A DNA stretch of 64,000 bases from Burkholderiales bacterium. GTDB taxonomy: Bacteria; Pseudomonadota; Gammaproteobacteria; Burkholderiales; Usitatibacteraceae. Below, one piece after another: positions 30,362 to 40,886 of this stretch. The position numbers and the translations under genes are program-made. The notes beneath the pieces were generated by a model, which was not told the origin of the DNA, made no database searches, and saw only the letters and a list, made by a program, of their open reading frames with translations. The DNA lies in NCBI GenBank assembly GCA_025360815.1, contig JANYBL010000018.1, positions 1-64,000 of the forward strand, in the 5' to 3' direction. The stretch's first letter is position 1, and each line of letters opens with the position of its first letter.

Positions 30362-33235
30362 TTACTTTTCTTCCATGACAACAGCCAACGACAACGCAAC
30401 ATTTACCAGCGCCTTCTGCTGCTCGGTGTGCTTCGCCAAGTAGCCGACTGCGGGCGACGCCGAGGAGGCACGCAGCGCATAAGATAGCTTTTGCGTGTCT
30501 TTTAACGGACGCTGCAAATAATGCTGAATACGATGCCAAGCGCCCTGATTCTTCGGCTCTTCCTGTGTCCAGACGACTGACTTGGCATTGGGATAAAGTG
30601 CGATTTGCGCAGCATATTCTTCGTGCGGAAACGGATACAACTGCTCAACGCGGATGATCGCGATATCGTCAATTTCACGCTTTTGGCGTTCTGCCAGCAA
30701 ATCAAAATAAACTTTGCCCGAGCAAAGCACGACACGTTTTACTTTCTTGGCGGCCATTTTCTCCGCTTCACCCATCACCACTTCAAATTTACCGTTCGCC
30801 AATTCTTCCATGGACGACGACGATTCCTTTTTACGCAACAATGACTTCGGCATCATCACAATCAACGGTTTGCGCATTTTACGAATCGCTTGGCGACGGA
30901 TCATGTGGAACAATTGTGCAGGGGTTGACGGCACCACGACTTGCATATTGTGTTCGGCGCACAGCTGCAAATAGCGCTCAAGCCGCGCCGATGAGTGCTC
31001 GGGGCCCTGCCCTTCGTAACCATGCGGCAGGAACATTGAGAGGCCGCACAAACGCCCCCACTTTGCTTCGCCTGATGAAATAAATTGATCAATCACCACC
31101 TGCGCGCCGTTGGCAAAATCACCGAACTGGGCTTCCCAAATGACCATCTCAAAGGGCTGCGCCGTAGAATAGCCGTATTCAAACCCCAGTACCGCTTCTT
31201 CGGACAACAACGAATCAATCACAACAAAATTCGCCTGCTTTTCCTGAATATTTTGCAACGGAATATAGATGCCCGAATCCCATTTTTCACGGTTCTGGTC
31301 ATGCATCACTGCATGGCGGTGCGCGAACGTGCCACGCCCGCAATCTTGGCCGCTCATCCTTACGGGGAAATCGGTCGCAACCAAGCTAGCATAAGCCAAG
31401 TTCTCGGCCATCCCCCAATCCAGCGGTTGTTCACCACGTCCCATTTTGCGCCGCCCTTCAAGCAGTTTTTCAACTGACATATGGCACTTAAAATCGGACG
31501 GGATTTGCGTCAAGCGCTCGGCATAAAACTTAAGCTTGTCCATCGGTACGGTAGTGTCAGCGGGCTCGCGCCAATCCTTGCCCAAGTAGGGCGCCCAATC
31601 AACGGCGAGCGGCGGCTTGATGCCGTATAAAATTTTGGTATTGGTGCTCTTGCCGGCATCCAGACGCGCGCGGATATTCGTCACGAGATCATCACCGTAC
31701 GTGGCACCGACGGTTCCCTCAGCGGCCAGCCGATCTGCGTACAGCTTGCGGGTACCGGGGTGCTGCGCGATTTTTTTGTACATTAATGGCTGTGTCACAA
31801 ACGGCTCGTCTTGCTCGTTGTGGCCGAGCTTTCGGAAACACACTAAATCGATCACGACATCTTTATGAAATTTCATGCGATAAGCTAACGCGATACGGCC
31901 GATCATCAACACTGATTCCGGGTCGTCTGCGTTCACGTGGAACACGGGCGCTTCGATCATCTTCGCGATGTCGGTACAATAAAGTGATGAGCGGGTATCG
32001 CGGGTGTCAGAGGTCGTGAAGCCAACTTGATTGTTGATGACGATATGCACCGTGCCGCCAGTTTTAAACCCGCGCGTTTGCGACAGCGCCATCGTTTCCA
32101 TAATCACGCCCTGCCCGGCAAAAGCGGCATCACCGTGGATCAAAATTGGCATGACCTCATTGCCTTCAACATCGCGGCGACGATGCTGGCGGGCGCGGAC
32201 GGAGCCCTCAACCACCGGATTAACAATTTCCAAATGCGACGGATTAAAGGCCAGCGTCAAATGCACGCCGCCGCCTTTGGTTTGTATGTCAGATGAAAAA
32301 CCCTGATGGTATTTCACATCGCCAGAGCCCAGCTCATGTGCGTGCTTGCCTTCAAATTCGCTGAATAAATCAGCAGGCAATTTACCCAGGCTGTTCACCA
32401 ACACATTCAAACGCCCACGATGCGCCATGCCAAGTACAACTTCTTTGGTGCCGCGTTCACCCGCGTTTTGAATGATGTCGTCCAACAACGGAATGACCGA
32501 CTCGCCGCCCTCAAGCGAAAAACGCTTTTGACCGACATAGCGGGTATGCAAATATTTCTCGAGCGTTTCAGACGCGCTTAAACGCTCCAACAAAAATTGT
32601 TTTTCCTCCACTGTGAGCTTCGGCTGGGATTGCACCGATTCGAGTTGCCCTTGGATCCAGCGCTTCTGCTCTGTAACCGAGATGTACATATACTCGACAC
32701 CGACGTAACTGCAATAGGTTCGCTTCACCGCCGCCACAATTTCACGCAACTTCGCTTTTTCGGCACTTCCGGCAATGCCGCCTTGCCATGAACCGAACGC
32801 GAATTCACTTTCCATGTCGGCTTCCGTCAAACCGTAGTAGCTCAACTCAAGCTCGGGGACCGGCAAACGCTCGCTGCGCTTTAACGGATCGAGCGAGGAA
32901 TGGCGCGAACCGAGCACGCGATGCGCGCGAATAAATTGCAACACCTTGAACGATTTTTTTTCATCCGCACTTTGGCTGCCGCCACCACCAACATTCACGT
33001 AAGCAATGCGGCCGCCACCGAGCTTGGCGCGTTCTGCAAAGGCTTCTATCACCTGTGTGTGCGCGACGTCTTTGATGGTACTGCCCGCGACGTTCGGCAG
33101 ACTGTCAAACTGTGTCCGCCACGTTTCGGAGACTGACGCCGGATCAAGCAAATATTGCTCGTACAGCTCTTCAATATACGGTGCATTGGCACCAAAAAAC
33201 ACGGATGATTGGGTGAGTTCGCGCATCATGATCAA
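30362..33235 (-). CDS. sucA: 2-oxoglutarate dehydrogenase E1
   Basis: VLGMAHRGRLNVLVNSLGK, HGDAAFAGQG, NNQVGFTTSD, RKLGHNEQDEP. Confidence 0.98.
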   Translation of the reverse strand: MIMMRELTQSSVFFGANAPYIEELYEQYLLDPASVSETWRTQFDSLPNVAGSTIKDVAHTQVIEAFAERAKLGGGRIAYVNVGGGGSQSADEKKSFKVLQFIRAHRVLGSRHSSLDPLKRSERLPVPELELSYYGLTEADMESEFAFGSWQGGIAGSAEKAKLREIVAAVKRTYCSYVGVEYMYISVTEQKRWIQGQLESVQSQPKLTVEEKQFLLERLSASETLEKYLHTRYVGQKRFSLEGGESVIPLLDDIIQNAGERGTKEVVLGMAHRGRLNVLVNSLGKLPADLFSEFEGKHAHELGSGDVKYHQGFSSDIQTKGGGVHLTLAFNPSHLEIVNPVVEGSVRARQHRRRDVEGNEVMPILIHGDAAFAGQGVIMETMALSQTRGFKTGGTVHIVINNQVGFTTSDTRDTRSSLYCTDIAKMIEAPVFHVNADDPESVLMIGRIALAYRMKFHKDVVIDLVCFRKLGHNEQDEPFVTQPLMYKKIAQHPGTRKLYADRLAAEGTVGATYGDDLVTNIRARLDAGKSTNTKILYGIKPPLAVDWAPYLGKDWREPADTTVPMDKLKFYAERLTQIPSDFKCHMSVEKLLEGRRKMGRGEQPLDWGMAENLAYASLVATDFPVRMSGQDCGRGTFAHRHAVMHDQNREKWDSGIYIPLQNIQEKQANFVVIDSLLSEEAVLGFEYGYSTAQPFEMVIWEAQFGDFANGAQVVIDQFISSGEAKWGRLCGLSMFLPHGYEGQGPEHSSARLERYLQLCAEHNMQVVVPSTPAQLFHMIRRQAIRKMRKPLIVMMPKSLLRKKESSSSMEELANGKFEVVMGEAEKMAAKKVKRVVLCSGKVYFDLLAERQKREIDDIAIIRVEQLYPFPHEEYAAQIALYPNAKSVVWTQEEPKNQGAWHRIQHYLQRPLKDTQKLSYALRASSASPAVGYLAKHTEQQKALVNVALSLAVVMEEK

Positions 33236-33381
33236 GGCCTCGGTTTGCGATACAACTTAAATAATTTTGGCAACTAGAAAGGGCTTATGGTTTAAAAGTC
33301 ATTTACTGACGTGCTCTTCAAACGGGGCCAACTTTCGGTGGTAAGGCATTTACGCCCAATACGGCACACCAGAACAGGGGT

Positions 33382-34683
33382 TTACAACTTGCTTTTATCA
33401 ATATCCCGACGTGCGGCGCCCACATACAACTGGCGCGGACGACCAATTTTGTATTCAGGATCAGCGATCATTTCGTTCAACTGCGCAATCCAGCCCACAG
33501 TACGGGCAAGCGCAAAAATGGCGGTGAATAGCGGCACCGGAATGCCGATCGCTTTTTGCACAATGCCAGAGTAAAAATCGACGTTCGGGTATAACTTCCG
33601 GCTGACAAAATAATCATCTTCAAGCGCAATCTTTTCCAGCGCCATTGCGAGCTTGAATAATGGATCGTCTTGCAGGCCAAGTTCGTTTAACACTTCATAA
33701 CAAGTCTCGCGCATCAGCTTGGCGCGTGGGTCGTAATTTTTGTAAACACGATGACCAAAGCCCATTAGGCGAACGCTTGAATCTTTGTCTTTTACTTTGG
33801 CAATGAATTCGCCAATTTTAGGCAAACCGCCATCACGCTGAATGTCGTAGAGCATATTGAGCGCTGCCTCGTTCGCACCACCGTGCGCCGGCCCCCACAG
33901 GCATGCGACACCAGCTGCAATGGCGGCGAATGGGTTAGTGCCACTCGATGCACAGAGGCGCACCGTCGAGGTGGAAGCGTTTTGCTCGTGGTCAGCATGC
34001 AGGATAAAAATGCGGTCCAGAGCACGGGTTAAGACATTATTGGTTTTGTAGTCCTCAGCGGGAACGGCAAACATCATCTGCATGAAGTTAGCCGTATAAC
34101 TCAAATTATTACGTGGATAAACCAATGGCTGGCCGACGGTGTATTTGTAAGCCATTGCAGTCAGCGTGGGTAGCTTGGCAATTAAACGAATCGCCGAAAT
34201 ATCGCGCTGTTTTTCATCGTGCAAGCTCATCGAATCGGGGTAAAACGACGACATCGCGCCGACCAAGCCCGTCATCACCGACATCGGATGTGCATCGCGG
34301 CGGAACCCGCGCAAGAAAAACTGCATTTGTTCATGCACCATGGTGTGATTCGTCACGCGGCTCACGAAATCTTTACGCTGTTCAGGATTCGGTAAATCGC
34401 CGTACAACAGCAAATGGCATACCTGCATGAAATCGCATTCCGTGGCGAGTTGCTCAATCGGGTAGCCGCGATAAAGCAATTCACCTTTGTCGCCATCAAT
34501 AAAAGTGATGTTGGAATTACACGATGCCGTGGACATAAAACCGGGATCGTAGGTAAACATGCCGGTCTGCGCATAGAGTTTACGGATATCGATCACATCG
34601 GGGCCGTGTGTGCCGCCGTATGTGGGCAACTCAACGATTTTGCCATCAGGTAGCGTCAGTATTGCTTTGCCTTTTGCGTCCAT
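33382..34683 (-). CDS. gltA: Citrate synthase
   Basis: [82 protein letters not shown]. Confidence 0.98.
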   Translation of the reverse strand: MDAKGKAILTLPDGKIVELPTYGGTHGPDVIDIRKLYAQTGMFTYDPGFMSTASCNSNITFIDGDKGELLYRGYPIEQLATECDFMQVCHLLLYGDLPNPEQRKDFVSRVTNHTMVHEQMQFFLRGFRRDAHPMSVMTGLVGAMSSFYPDSMSLHDEKQRDISAIRLIAKLPTLTAMAYKYTVGQPLVYPRNNLSYTANFMQMMFAVPAEDYKTNNVLTRALDRIFILHADHEQNASTSTVRLCASSGTNPFAAIAAGVACLWGPAHGGANEAALNMLYDIQRDGGLPKIGEFIAKVKDKDSSVRLMGFGHRVYKNYDPRAKLMRETCYEVLNELGLQDDPLFKLAMALEKIALEDDYFVSRKLYPNVDFYSGIVQKAIGIPVPLFTAIFALARTVGWIAQLNEMIADPEYKIGRPRQLYVGAARRDIDKSKL

Positions 34684-34736
34684 TCTTGTTCTCCAAAAAA
34701 GTTCGACCGGTAAATTTATTCTAAAACGGGTTGTGG

Positions 34737-35027
34737 CTAAATTGCCGGCGATGCACCGACAATACGTTTGACCATCGCCGCTATAGCTGCCCCCGACTCC
34801 ACCCCATGCGGTACATCCGGGCTAGACTTTCGACCCATCAGCAAATCCAGCAAATCGTTATCACCCAACTGCAACAGTGCGTCCAATATATCTAGTTCTT
34901 CAATACTCAAATTGGTCAATTCTGCTTGCAAAAACTTACTCAGCAATAGATCATTTTCCAACAATCCCCGCCGCGCTTTCCAGCGGAGTCTGTCTAAGCG
35001 TCGGTCATCGTCCGGCACGGCGCTCAT
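34737..35027 (-). CDS. sdhE: FAD assembly factor SdhE
   Basis: [23 protein letters not shown], signature of SdhE; between sdhB and gltA. Confidence 0.93.
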   Translation of the reverse strand: MSAVPDDDRRLDRLRWKARRGLLENDLLLSKFLQAELTNLSIEELDILDALLQLGDNDLLDLLMGRKSSPDVPHGVESGAAIAAMVKRIVGASPAI

Positions 35028-35066
35028 CGCTCGCTAACCGTGCTAGAAAACGGGTAGAGCAACAAT

Positions 35067-35765
35067 TTAAACACCGCGCTTCACCATCATTTCCTTGATC
35101 TTGCCGATCGCAAGCGAAGGATTTAATCCTTTCGGGCACACGTCAACGCAATTCATAATAGTGTGGCAACGGAACAGGCGATATGGATCTTCCAGATTAT
35201 CCAACCGCTCATTGGTCGCTTGATCACGCGTATCAGCGATGAAACGATATGCCGCCAACAAGCCAGCTGGGCCGACAAATTTATCCGGATTCCACCAAAA
35301 GGACGGGCAAGCTGTCGAGCAACAGGCGCACAGAATGCACTCATATAAGCCATCTAATTCCAGACGATCCGTTGGGCTTTGCAGGCGTTCGGTTTCGGGC
35401 GGTGTGTCGTGGTTAATCACGAACGGTTTGATTGAATGATATTGCTTGAAAAACTGCGTCATATCGACGATCAAGTCGCGAATAATTGGCAAGCCAGGTA
35501 AAGGTTTTAAGACAACCGGCTCTTTTAAATCTGATATTTTGGTGACGCAAGCCAAACCGTTTTTACCGTTAATGTTCATGGCATCCGAACCACAAACGCC
35601 TTCGCGGCAAGAGCGGCGTAGCGATAGCGTGTCGTCAACGGATTTAATACGAATTAGCGCGTCCAACAACATCCGGTCAGATGGCTCAAGGGCAATGTCG
35701 TATTCTTTGAAATACGGCTTAGCGTCGAGGTCTGGATCGTAGCGATAAATTTTGAATTTCATCAT
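35067..35765 (-). CDS. sdhB: Succinate dehydrogenase iron-sulfur subunit
   Basis: RRSCREGVCGSDAMNINGKNGLAC, CILCACCSTACPSFWWNPD, HTIMNCVDVCPKGLNPS. Confidence 0.98.
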   Translation of the reverse strand: MMKFKIYRYDPDLDAKPYFKEYDIALEPSDRMLLDALIRIKSVDDTLSLRRSCREGVCGSDAMNINGKNGLACVTKISDLKEPVVLKPLPGLPIIRDLIVDMTQFFKQYHSIKPFVINHDTPPETERLQSPTDRLELDGLYECILCACCSTACPSFWWNPDKFVGPAGLLAAYRFIADTRDQATNERLDNLEDPYRLFRCHTIMNCVDVCPKGLNPSLAIGKIKEMMVKRGV

Positions 35766-35866
35766 ATTCTCTCAAGAACGGGGAGGGTAAGGTGCGAAGC
35801 GCGAAAGGAGTCAACCGACACCTCACTCCTCGCAGCGTCACTGACGCCCTCACCACTCACCTAAAA

Positions 35867-37660
35867 TTAATAGGTACGCGCTTTCGGCGCAAAAGATTCG
35901 ACCGTCAGCGGGTTCAAATTCACTGGCTTGTATTCGATTTTGTCTGTGCCTTTATACCAAAGCGAGTGCTTCAACCAATTTGCATCATCTCGACCGTTCA
36001 CGAAGCCGGGGCGATCATGAAAATCAGCGCGATCATGCGCGCCGCGGGTTTCTTTACGGTTTTCAGCCGACACCATGGTTGATACCGCAACTTCGATCAG
36101 ATTTTGTAATTCCAGCGCTTCAATCCGAGCGGTATTAAAAACTTTGCTTTTGTCTTTGATCATCAAATTTTCAGCGCGGGCCGCGACTTCTTTGATCTTA
36201 GTCACCCCGGACACCAGCATGTCGGGGAAGCGGAAAACACCGCAGTGGGCCTGCATGGTTTGGCGCATGGCGTCACCGACTTCATGAACGCTTTCACCGT
36301 TGATTTGACTATCCAATTTGGCCAATCGCGCGAGTGAAGCCTGCCCTGCATCAGCAGGCAACTCTTTGTGCTCAGGGTTTTGCTTAATGTATTCAATCAT
36401 TGAGTCGCCTGCTGATTTGCCCATCACCAGCAAATCAGTGAGCGAGTTTGTGCCGAGACGGTTCGCGCCGTGGATGGACGCGCAACCCACCTCGCCCGCC
36501 GCGTAGAACCCGGAGACGGCTGCGTTTGGATTGCCGTCTCTCGGCACGACTACCTCACCGCGATAGTTGGTCGGAATACCGCCCATTTGATAGTGACAAG
36601 TTGGCACGACTGGAATCGGCTCTTTGACCGGGTCCACGTTCGCAAATTTAACCGCGATTTCGCGGATTCCCGGTAGGCGCTTGTTGATGACTTCGGGACC
36701 CAAGTGGTCAAGCTTCAATAAAATATAATCTTTATTGGGTCCGGCACCGCGCCCTTCCTTGATTTCGGTTGCCATCGCACGCGACACTACGTCGCGCGAG
36801 GCTAAATCTTTCATGGTTGGCGCATAGCGTTCCATAAAGCGTTCGCCATTACCGTTTAGCAAAATGCCGCCCTCTCCACGAACACCTTCCGTAATAAGCA
36901 CACCTGCACCAGCCACGCCGGTTGGGTGAAACTGCCAGAATTCCATGTCTTCCAGCGGGATGCCCGCGCGAGCCGCCATGCCTAAGCCGTCGCCGGTGTT
37001 GATAAACGCATTGGTGGACGACGCGTAAATTCGCCCTGCTCCGCCGGTCGCGAAAACCGTCGCCTTTGCTTGGAAAATCATCGTTTCGCCGGTTTCCATT
37101 TCCATCGCGGTCACACCCAAGACGTCGCCTGCCTCGTTGCGAATCAAGTCTAACGCCATCCATTCGACGAAGAACTGGGTGTTAGCAAACACATTACGTT
37201 GATAAAGCGTGTGCAACATTGCGTGACCGGTACGATCGGCCGCACAGCAGGAACGCTGGACGGGCTTCTCGCCAAAATTTTGTGAGTGACCGCCGAACGG
37301 GCGCTGATAAATCGTGCCGTTTTCGTTACGGTCAAACGGCATGCCGAAATGCTCTAACTCGCGCACCGCTTCCGGTGCTTTTTTGCACATGAATTCAATC
37401 GCATCTTGGTCACCGAGCCAGTCGGAACCTTTGATCGTGTCATACATGTGCCAGTGCCAATTGTCCTCACCCATATTGCCGAGCGAAGCCCCAACACCGC
37501 CCTGCGCAGCCACGGTATGGGAGCGCGTCGGGAATACTTTTGAGAGAACCGCGACTTTTAAGCCCGCAGTAGAAAGCTGCAATGCCGCGCGCAGCCCCGA
37601 GCCACCGGCGCCAACCACAACAGCATCATATTTACGAACAGGAATAGACGGATTTGCCAT
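35867..37660 (-). CDS. sdhA: Succinate dehydrogenase flavoprotein subunit
   Basis: RSHTVAAQGGVGASLGNMGEDNWHWHMYDT, FGGHSQNFGEKPVQRSCCAADRTGHAMLHTLYQ, HGANRLGTNSLTDLLV. Confidence 0.98.
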   Translation of the reverse strand: MANPSIPVRKYDAVVVGAGGSGLRAALQLSTAGLKVAVLSKVFPTRSHTVAAQGGVGASLGNMGEDNWHWHMYDTIKGSDWLGDQDAIEFMCKKAPEAVRELEHFGMPFDRNENGTIYQRPFGGHSQNFGEKPVQRSCCAADRTGHAMLHTLYQRNVFANTQFFVEWMALDLIRNEAGDVLGVTAMEMETGETMIFQAKATVFATGGAGRIYASSTNAFINTGDGLGMAARAGIPLEDMEFWQFHPTGVAGAGVLITEGVRGEGGILLNGNGERFMERYAPTMKDLASRDVVSRAMATEIKEGRGAGPNKDYILLKLDHLGPEVINKRLPGIREIAVKFANVDPVKEPIPVVPTCHYQMGGIPTNYRGEVVVPRDGNPNAAVSGFYAAGEVGCASIHGANRLGTNSLTDLLVMGKSAGDSMIEYIKQNPEHKELPADAGQASLARLAKLDSQINGESVHEVGDAMRQTMQAHCGVFRFPDMLVSGVTKIKEVAARAENLMIKDKSKVFNTARIEALELQNLIEVAVSTMVSAENRKETRGAHDRADFHDRPGFVNGRDDANWLKHSLWYKGTDKIEYKPVNLNPLTVESFAPKARTY

Positions 37661-37751
37661 GCTAAAAATGCCTCAATATTGAACAAAAACTCGGAGCGCC
37701 ACCATAGACGCACCGTTTGAAAAAATATCAAAAATATTAAACCCGAAAAAT

Positions 37752-38123
37752 TTACTGCGCCCAAAGAATTGCGATGGACCAAATTGTAAAACCAAACAAC
37801 GCCAAAATGACCAGAACCTGCAACGACAATCGAAGCCAAACGGGTTTGATGTAGTCCATCAATACGTCGCGCACGCCAATCCAAGCATGGTAATAAACGG
37901 AGATCAAAAATAGCAACGCCAGTACGCGAAATAACGACGACGAAAACAACGTCGTCCACTGCTCATAGCTGACCCTGCCGTGCAGCGCAAAAAAGCCGAA
38001 AATAACCACCGCAAACAACGCCATGATGACGGCGGTGACCCGTTGCGCCAACCATTCGCGCCAGCCGTAATGCGCACCAACCGGCTGCATATCGGTTTTA
38101 GTCGTATTCGTCGGATTTACCAT
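37752..38123 (-). CDS. sdhD: Succinate dehydrogenase membrane anchor subunit
   Basis: MVNPTNTTKTD...GWREWLAQRVTAVIMALF...YYHAWIGVRDVLMDYIKP; start at internal Met, overlapping sdhC by few nt. Confidence 0.92.
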   Translation of the reverse strand: MVNPTNTTKTDMQPVGAHYGWREWLAQRVTAVIMALFAVVIFGFFALHGRVSYEQWTTLFSSSLFRVLALLFLISVYYHAWIGVRDVLMDYIKPVWLRLSLQVLVILALFGFTIWSIAILWAQ

Positions 38124-38521
38124 ATTCTTACCCCAAACCAGGCGGTTGAAACCGCGCCGAGAACGAACACCCAAATCGACGATGTACGTGCCGCTTCTTT
38201 GCTGACCCCAATATGCAGATCCAACATTAAATATCGCAGCCCAGCGTAAAAATGATGAAGGAATGCCCAGATGAAACCAAGCAACACCAGCTTCACTGGC
38301 AACCAATTCAGCACGTTCGACCAAAAATTAAAGCCAGACTCGGATCTGAGGGACGCTTGCAGCAAAAATAGCATCGCGGGGATCATAAACAGGAACATCA
38401 CCATGCCGGTGATGCGATGAAAAATTGAGACCAGTGCAGCAAGCGGTAAATTGAGCAGGTTCAAGTCGTAATACTTGGGACGAGGCCTTACCGGTACTTT
38501 GTGGGTTGGAGAAGCGGACAT
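38117..38521 (-). CDS. sdhC: Succinate dehydrogenase cytochrome b556 subunit
   Basis: RPRPKYYDLNLLNLPLAALVSIFHRITGMVMF, HHFYAGLRYLMLD. Confidence 0.95.
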   Translation of the reverse strand: MSASPTHKVPVRPRPKYYDLNLLNLPLAALVSIFHRITGMVMFLFMIPAMLFLLQASLRSESGFNFWSNVLNWLPVKLVLLGFIWAFLHHFYAGLRYLMLDLHIGVSKEAARTSSIWVFVLGAVSTAWFGVRIW

Positions 38522-38993
38522 GGTGTGAAACCCTTTTTCCTTTTTTGATGCAAGATAATTTTGGGACGGTTGCGCAAGATATAAAGTGAAGAAAGTAAAT
38601 AAAGCAGAACAAAAGCATGTAAAGCGATTTTAAAACTGATCAATTGATTTTAATGCTATCGCCGACCGAACCCGACTGATGAGACCAGCTACTTGCTCCG
38701 GCATTCAACTTGAGGTGATCAGCGTGATACAAATCAAGCAAACAAACCTAATGAATTGGAAAAAACATTGCTAAATTTTAATCGCAATTTAGCAGGCTGC
38801 ACAGCGAAATAAATGGTCGAAAACCAGCCTTGCACAATCGTTTTTTATCGCCCTGTTGGTATCGTCAAGCGCCGCCGTTACGAACGACGTACCCTAATTC
38901 TCTGAAAAATATAGATAAATTTTGTGTCCAGCACATGACGGTGCCAACTCGTCATTCATTTAAGCGTTTGATCACGGCTATAATTTAATATAG

Positions 38994-39008
38994 TATCAAT
39001 ATTTGATA
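38994..39008. promoter_or_regulatory. Candidate operator TATCAA-TAT-TTGATA with nearby TATAAT upstream of the hicB-like gene
   Basis: Perfect 6-bp inverted repeat; TATAAT at 38979-38984. Confidence 0.35.
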
Positions 39009-39110
39009 TCAGCTAATTTATAAGATTTTTATTGCATTCAGGTTATTCGAACCGTCATTGCCTAGTCATTTTCTCGGCAAATTTTTTGGGACACCGCCAT
39101 TCGCAATGTC

Positions 39111-39437
39111 ATGAAATATCGGGGCTACACCGCGCGTATCGACTACGACTCGACCGAGAACCTATTCGCTGGAGAAATCGTTGGCTTGAGTGAGAAACTC
39201 ACCTTTCATGGCGCAGGCGTTGACGAGCTACGCGCGGATTTCGAATTTGCAGTCGATCACTATTTAGCGTCTTGCGCCGCGATGGGGGTTGTCCCAGAGA
39301 AGCAGGCCTCTGGCAAGCTCTTGATTCGCATCCCACCTGAAATTCACGCCGCAGCAACCATTGCAGCCGCTGCTCAAGGCCAGAGCCTGAATCAGTGGAT
39401 TATGGATGCACTTGCCAGTGCAACTCAGCGCCAATAG
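39111..39437 (+). CDS. HicB-family antitoxin-like protein (orphan, no HicA seen)
   Basis: MKYRGYTARIDYDSTENLFAGEIVGLSEKLTFHGAGVDELRADFEFAVDHYL...KLLIRIPPEIHAAATIAAAAQGQSLNQWI: HicB fold plus RHH. Confidence 0.85.
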   Translation: MKYRGYTARIDYDSTENLFAGEIVGLSEKLTFHGAGVDELRADFEFAVDHYLASCAAMGVVPEKQASGKLLIRIPPEIHAAATIAAAAQGQSLNQWIMDALASATQRQ

Positions 39438-39650
39438 TGTTTTCGACTACCTAGAAACACCAAGAAGCGTGAGGAGCTGGACGGAAACAAAAGAAAGCGT
39501 TGCTGCGGTCTCAATTTTTCATCCGCCCTCCCCAGCAGCGGTAGCACACCAGAAAGTCACCGCCAAAAAAACATCGCTCGCCGTTTTTTACAAATTTGGC
39601 ATCGGCGCATCGCGCCATTATTCAATCACACAACAAATCATCGTGCCCTA

Positions 39651-40562
39651 TTAAGCCAATTCATTGTAATAAGAATAACCGTCGGTTAAACACAAGCCGC
39701 GCCGCCATTCGACGGGTTTATCGCCATAGGTGTAAGCGATCCGATCCACGCTTAACAGTGGGGTACCCACTTTAACCTCCAACGCGATTGCGGCAAACGC
39801 TTCTGCTGAGACTGCGCGCAGCCTCTCTTGGGCGCGGACCATGCGAATGCCATAGGCGGTTTCTAAAAAATTATATATCGAGCCTTTTGATTCAATAATT
39901 TTCGCCATGGTCAACGCCGGAAATAAGGCTTGGGCCAGCACGATTTCATCCAAAATCAATGGCTTTCCGGCAAACACCAGGACACGTTGAATCGAAGTGA
40001 CAGGTGCCGCCAATTTAATGTCGAGAACCCGTGCAATTTCGCTTGACGCTTTGCCTCGCTTCACTTCAATAAAACGTGTGGTGGGATGCTGCTTTTCACC
40101 CGTGTTGGCGACGAGGCGCAAAAAGCGATATTGGATATTCGGCTCCGTATCGGTCGCGACAAATGTCCCCTTCCCCTGGCGGCGGATCAGAATATTTTCA
40201 GCAGCAAGCGCATCAATCGCCTTCCGCACTGTGCCCTGACTCACGCGATAACGGGCTGCGAGTTCGAACTCTGACGGAATCGCATCGCCGGGCTTCCACT
40301 CGCCCGCGATCAAGCTCTGCGTCAGCAAAATTTTTATCTGATCGTAGAGCGGGCTAAAGCTTGGGCTGTTTGGTGAGGACAACGTTGCAGTCGCAGGCTG
40401 GACAGGTATGGGTGCCGATAATACTTCGCCTGGTTCAGAGCCCTTTTTAATAGCACTTGAGGTCAGTGCTGATGCCGTTATCAATTCCGATGCGTGTGTC
40501 ACTTTGGAGGTTTTCTTTGCCATTTGTCTGTTAACTTTAAAGTTCTGGTGCAATCCTAGCAC
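39651..40562 (-). CDS. GntR family transcriptional regulator (UTRA type)
   Basis: IKILLTQSLIAGEWKPGDAIPSEFELAARYRVSQGTVRKAIDALAAENILIRRQGKGTFVA plus UTRA C-terminal domain; start may be MAKKTSK. Confidence 0.92.
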   Translation of the reverse strand: MLGLHQNFKVNRQMAKKTSKVTHASELITASALTSSAIKKGSEPGEVLSAPIPVQPATATLSSPNSPSFSPLYDQIKILLTQSLIAGEWKPGDAIPSEFELAARYRVSQGTVRKAIDALAAENILIRRQGKGTFVATDTEPNIQYRFLRLVANTGEKQHPTTRFIEVKRGKASSEIARVLDIKLAAPVTSIQRVLVFAGKPLILDEIVLAQALFPALTMAKIIESKGSIYNFLETAYGIRMVRAQERLRAVSAEAFAAIALEVKVGTPLLSVDRIAYTYGDKPVEWRRGLCLTDGYSYYNELA

Positions 40563-40592
40563 GATATTTTTATTTTACGCCGCTATCCTATG

Positions 40593-40604
40593 TCTTATAT
40601 AAGA
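40593..40604. promoter_or_regulatory. Candidate operator TCTTATATAAGA near the gntR start
   Basis: Perfect 12-bp palindrome about 30-70 bp upstream of the GntR start, in the divergent region. Confidence 0.4.
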
Positions 40605-40714
40605 TATAAGTGTTGTTGACTTTTGCATAGCCTCATGCGTAAAATTGTTGCAATGCGCCAATTTGTGTCGATTACCCGATTTTCCGTTTTCTGCTAACCC
40701 GTTTTTCGATTTCC

Positions 40715-40845
40715 GAGCCACACAACAGCCACAACACCACTAATTGCCACAAACAACGAGCAAAAAACGACGAGCAACAAACGAACCGCCATGAACATAA
40801 GTGAAGCGCCATAAACGAAGCCACGAACGAAGCCACGACTAATCA
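40715..40845. repeat. Degenerate 12-14 bp tandem array upstream of the citE-like gene
   Basis: GCCACAACACC.../GCCACAAACAACGA/.../GCCATAAACGAA/GCCACGAACGAA/GCCACGACTAAT. Confidence 0.6.
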
Positions 40846-40886
40846 ACGCAACCAAACTCGCCACAATAAAGACTCAAAAGGACCGT

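Noticed and set aside
33236-33381. sucA-type RNA motif in the sucA leader
   Set aside because: Known in some betaproteobacteria, but I could not recognise its conserved structure by eye; a covariance-model search would decide.
35835-35847. GCGTCACTGACGC palindrome between sdhB and sdhA
   Set aside because: Short 13-nt palindrome, no T-tract and no second occurrence; insufficient support for a regulatory call.
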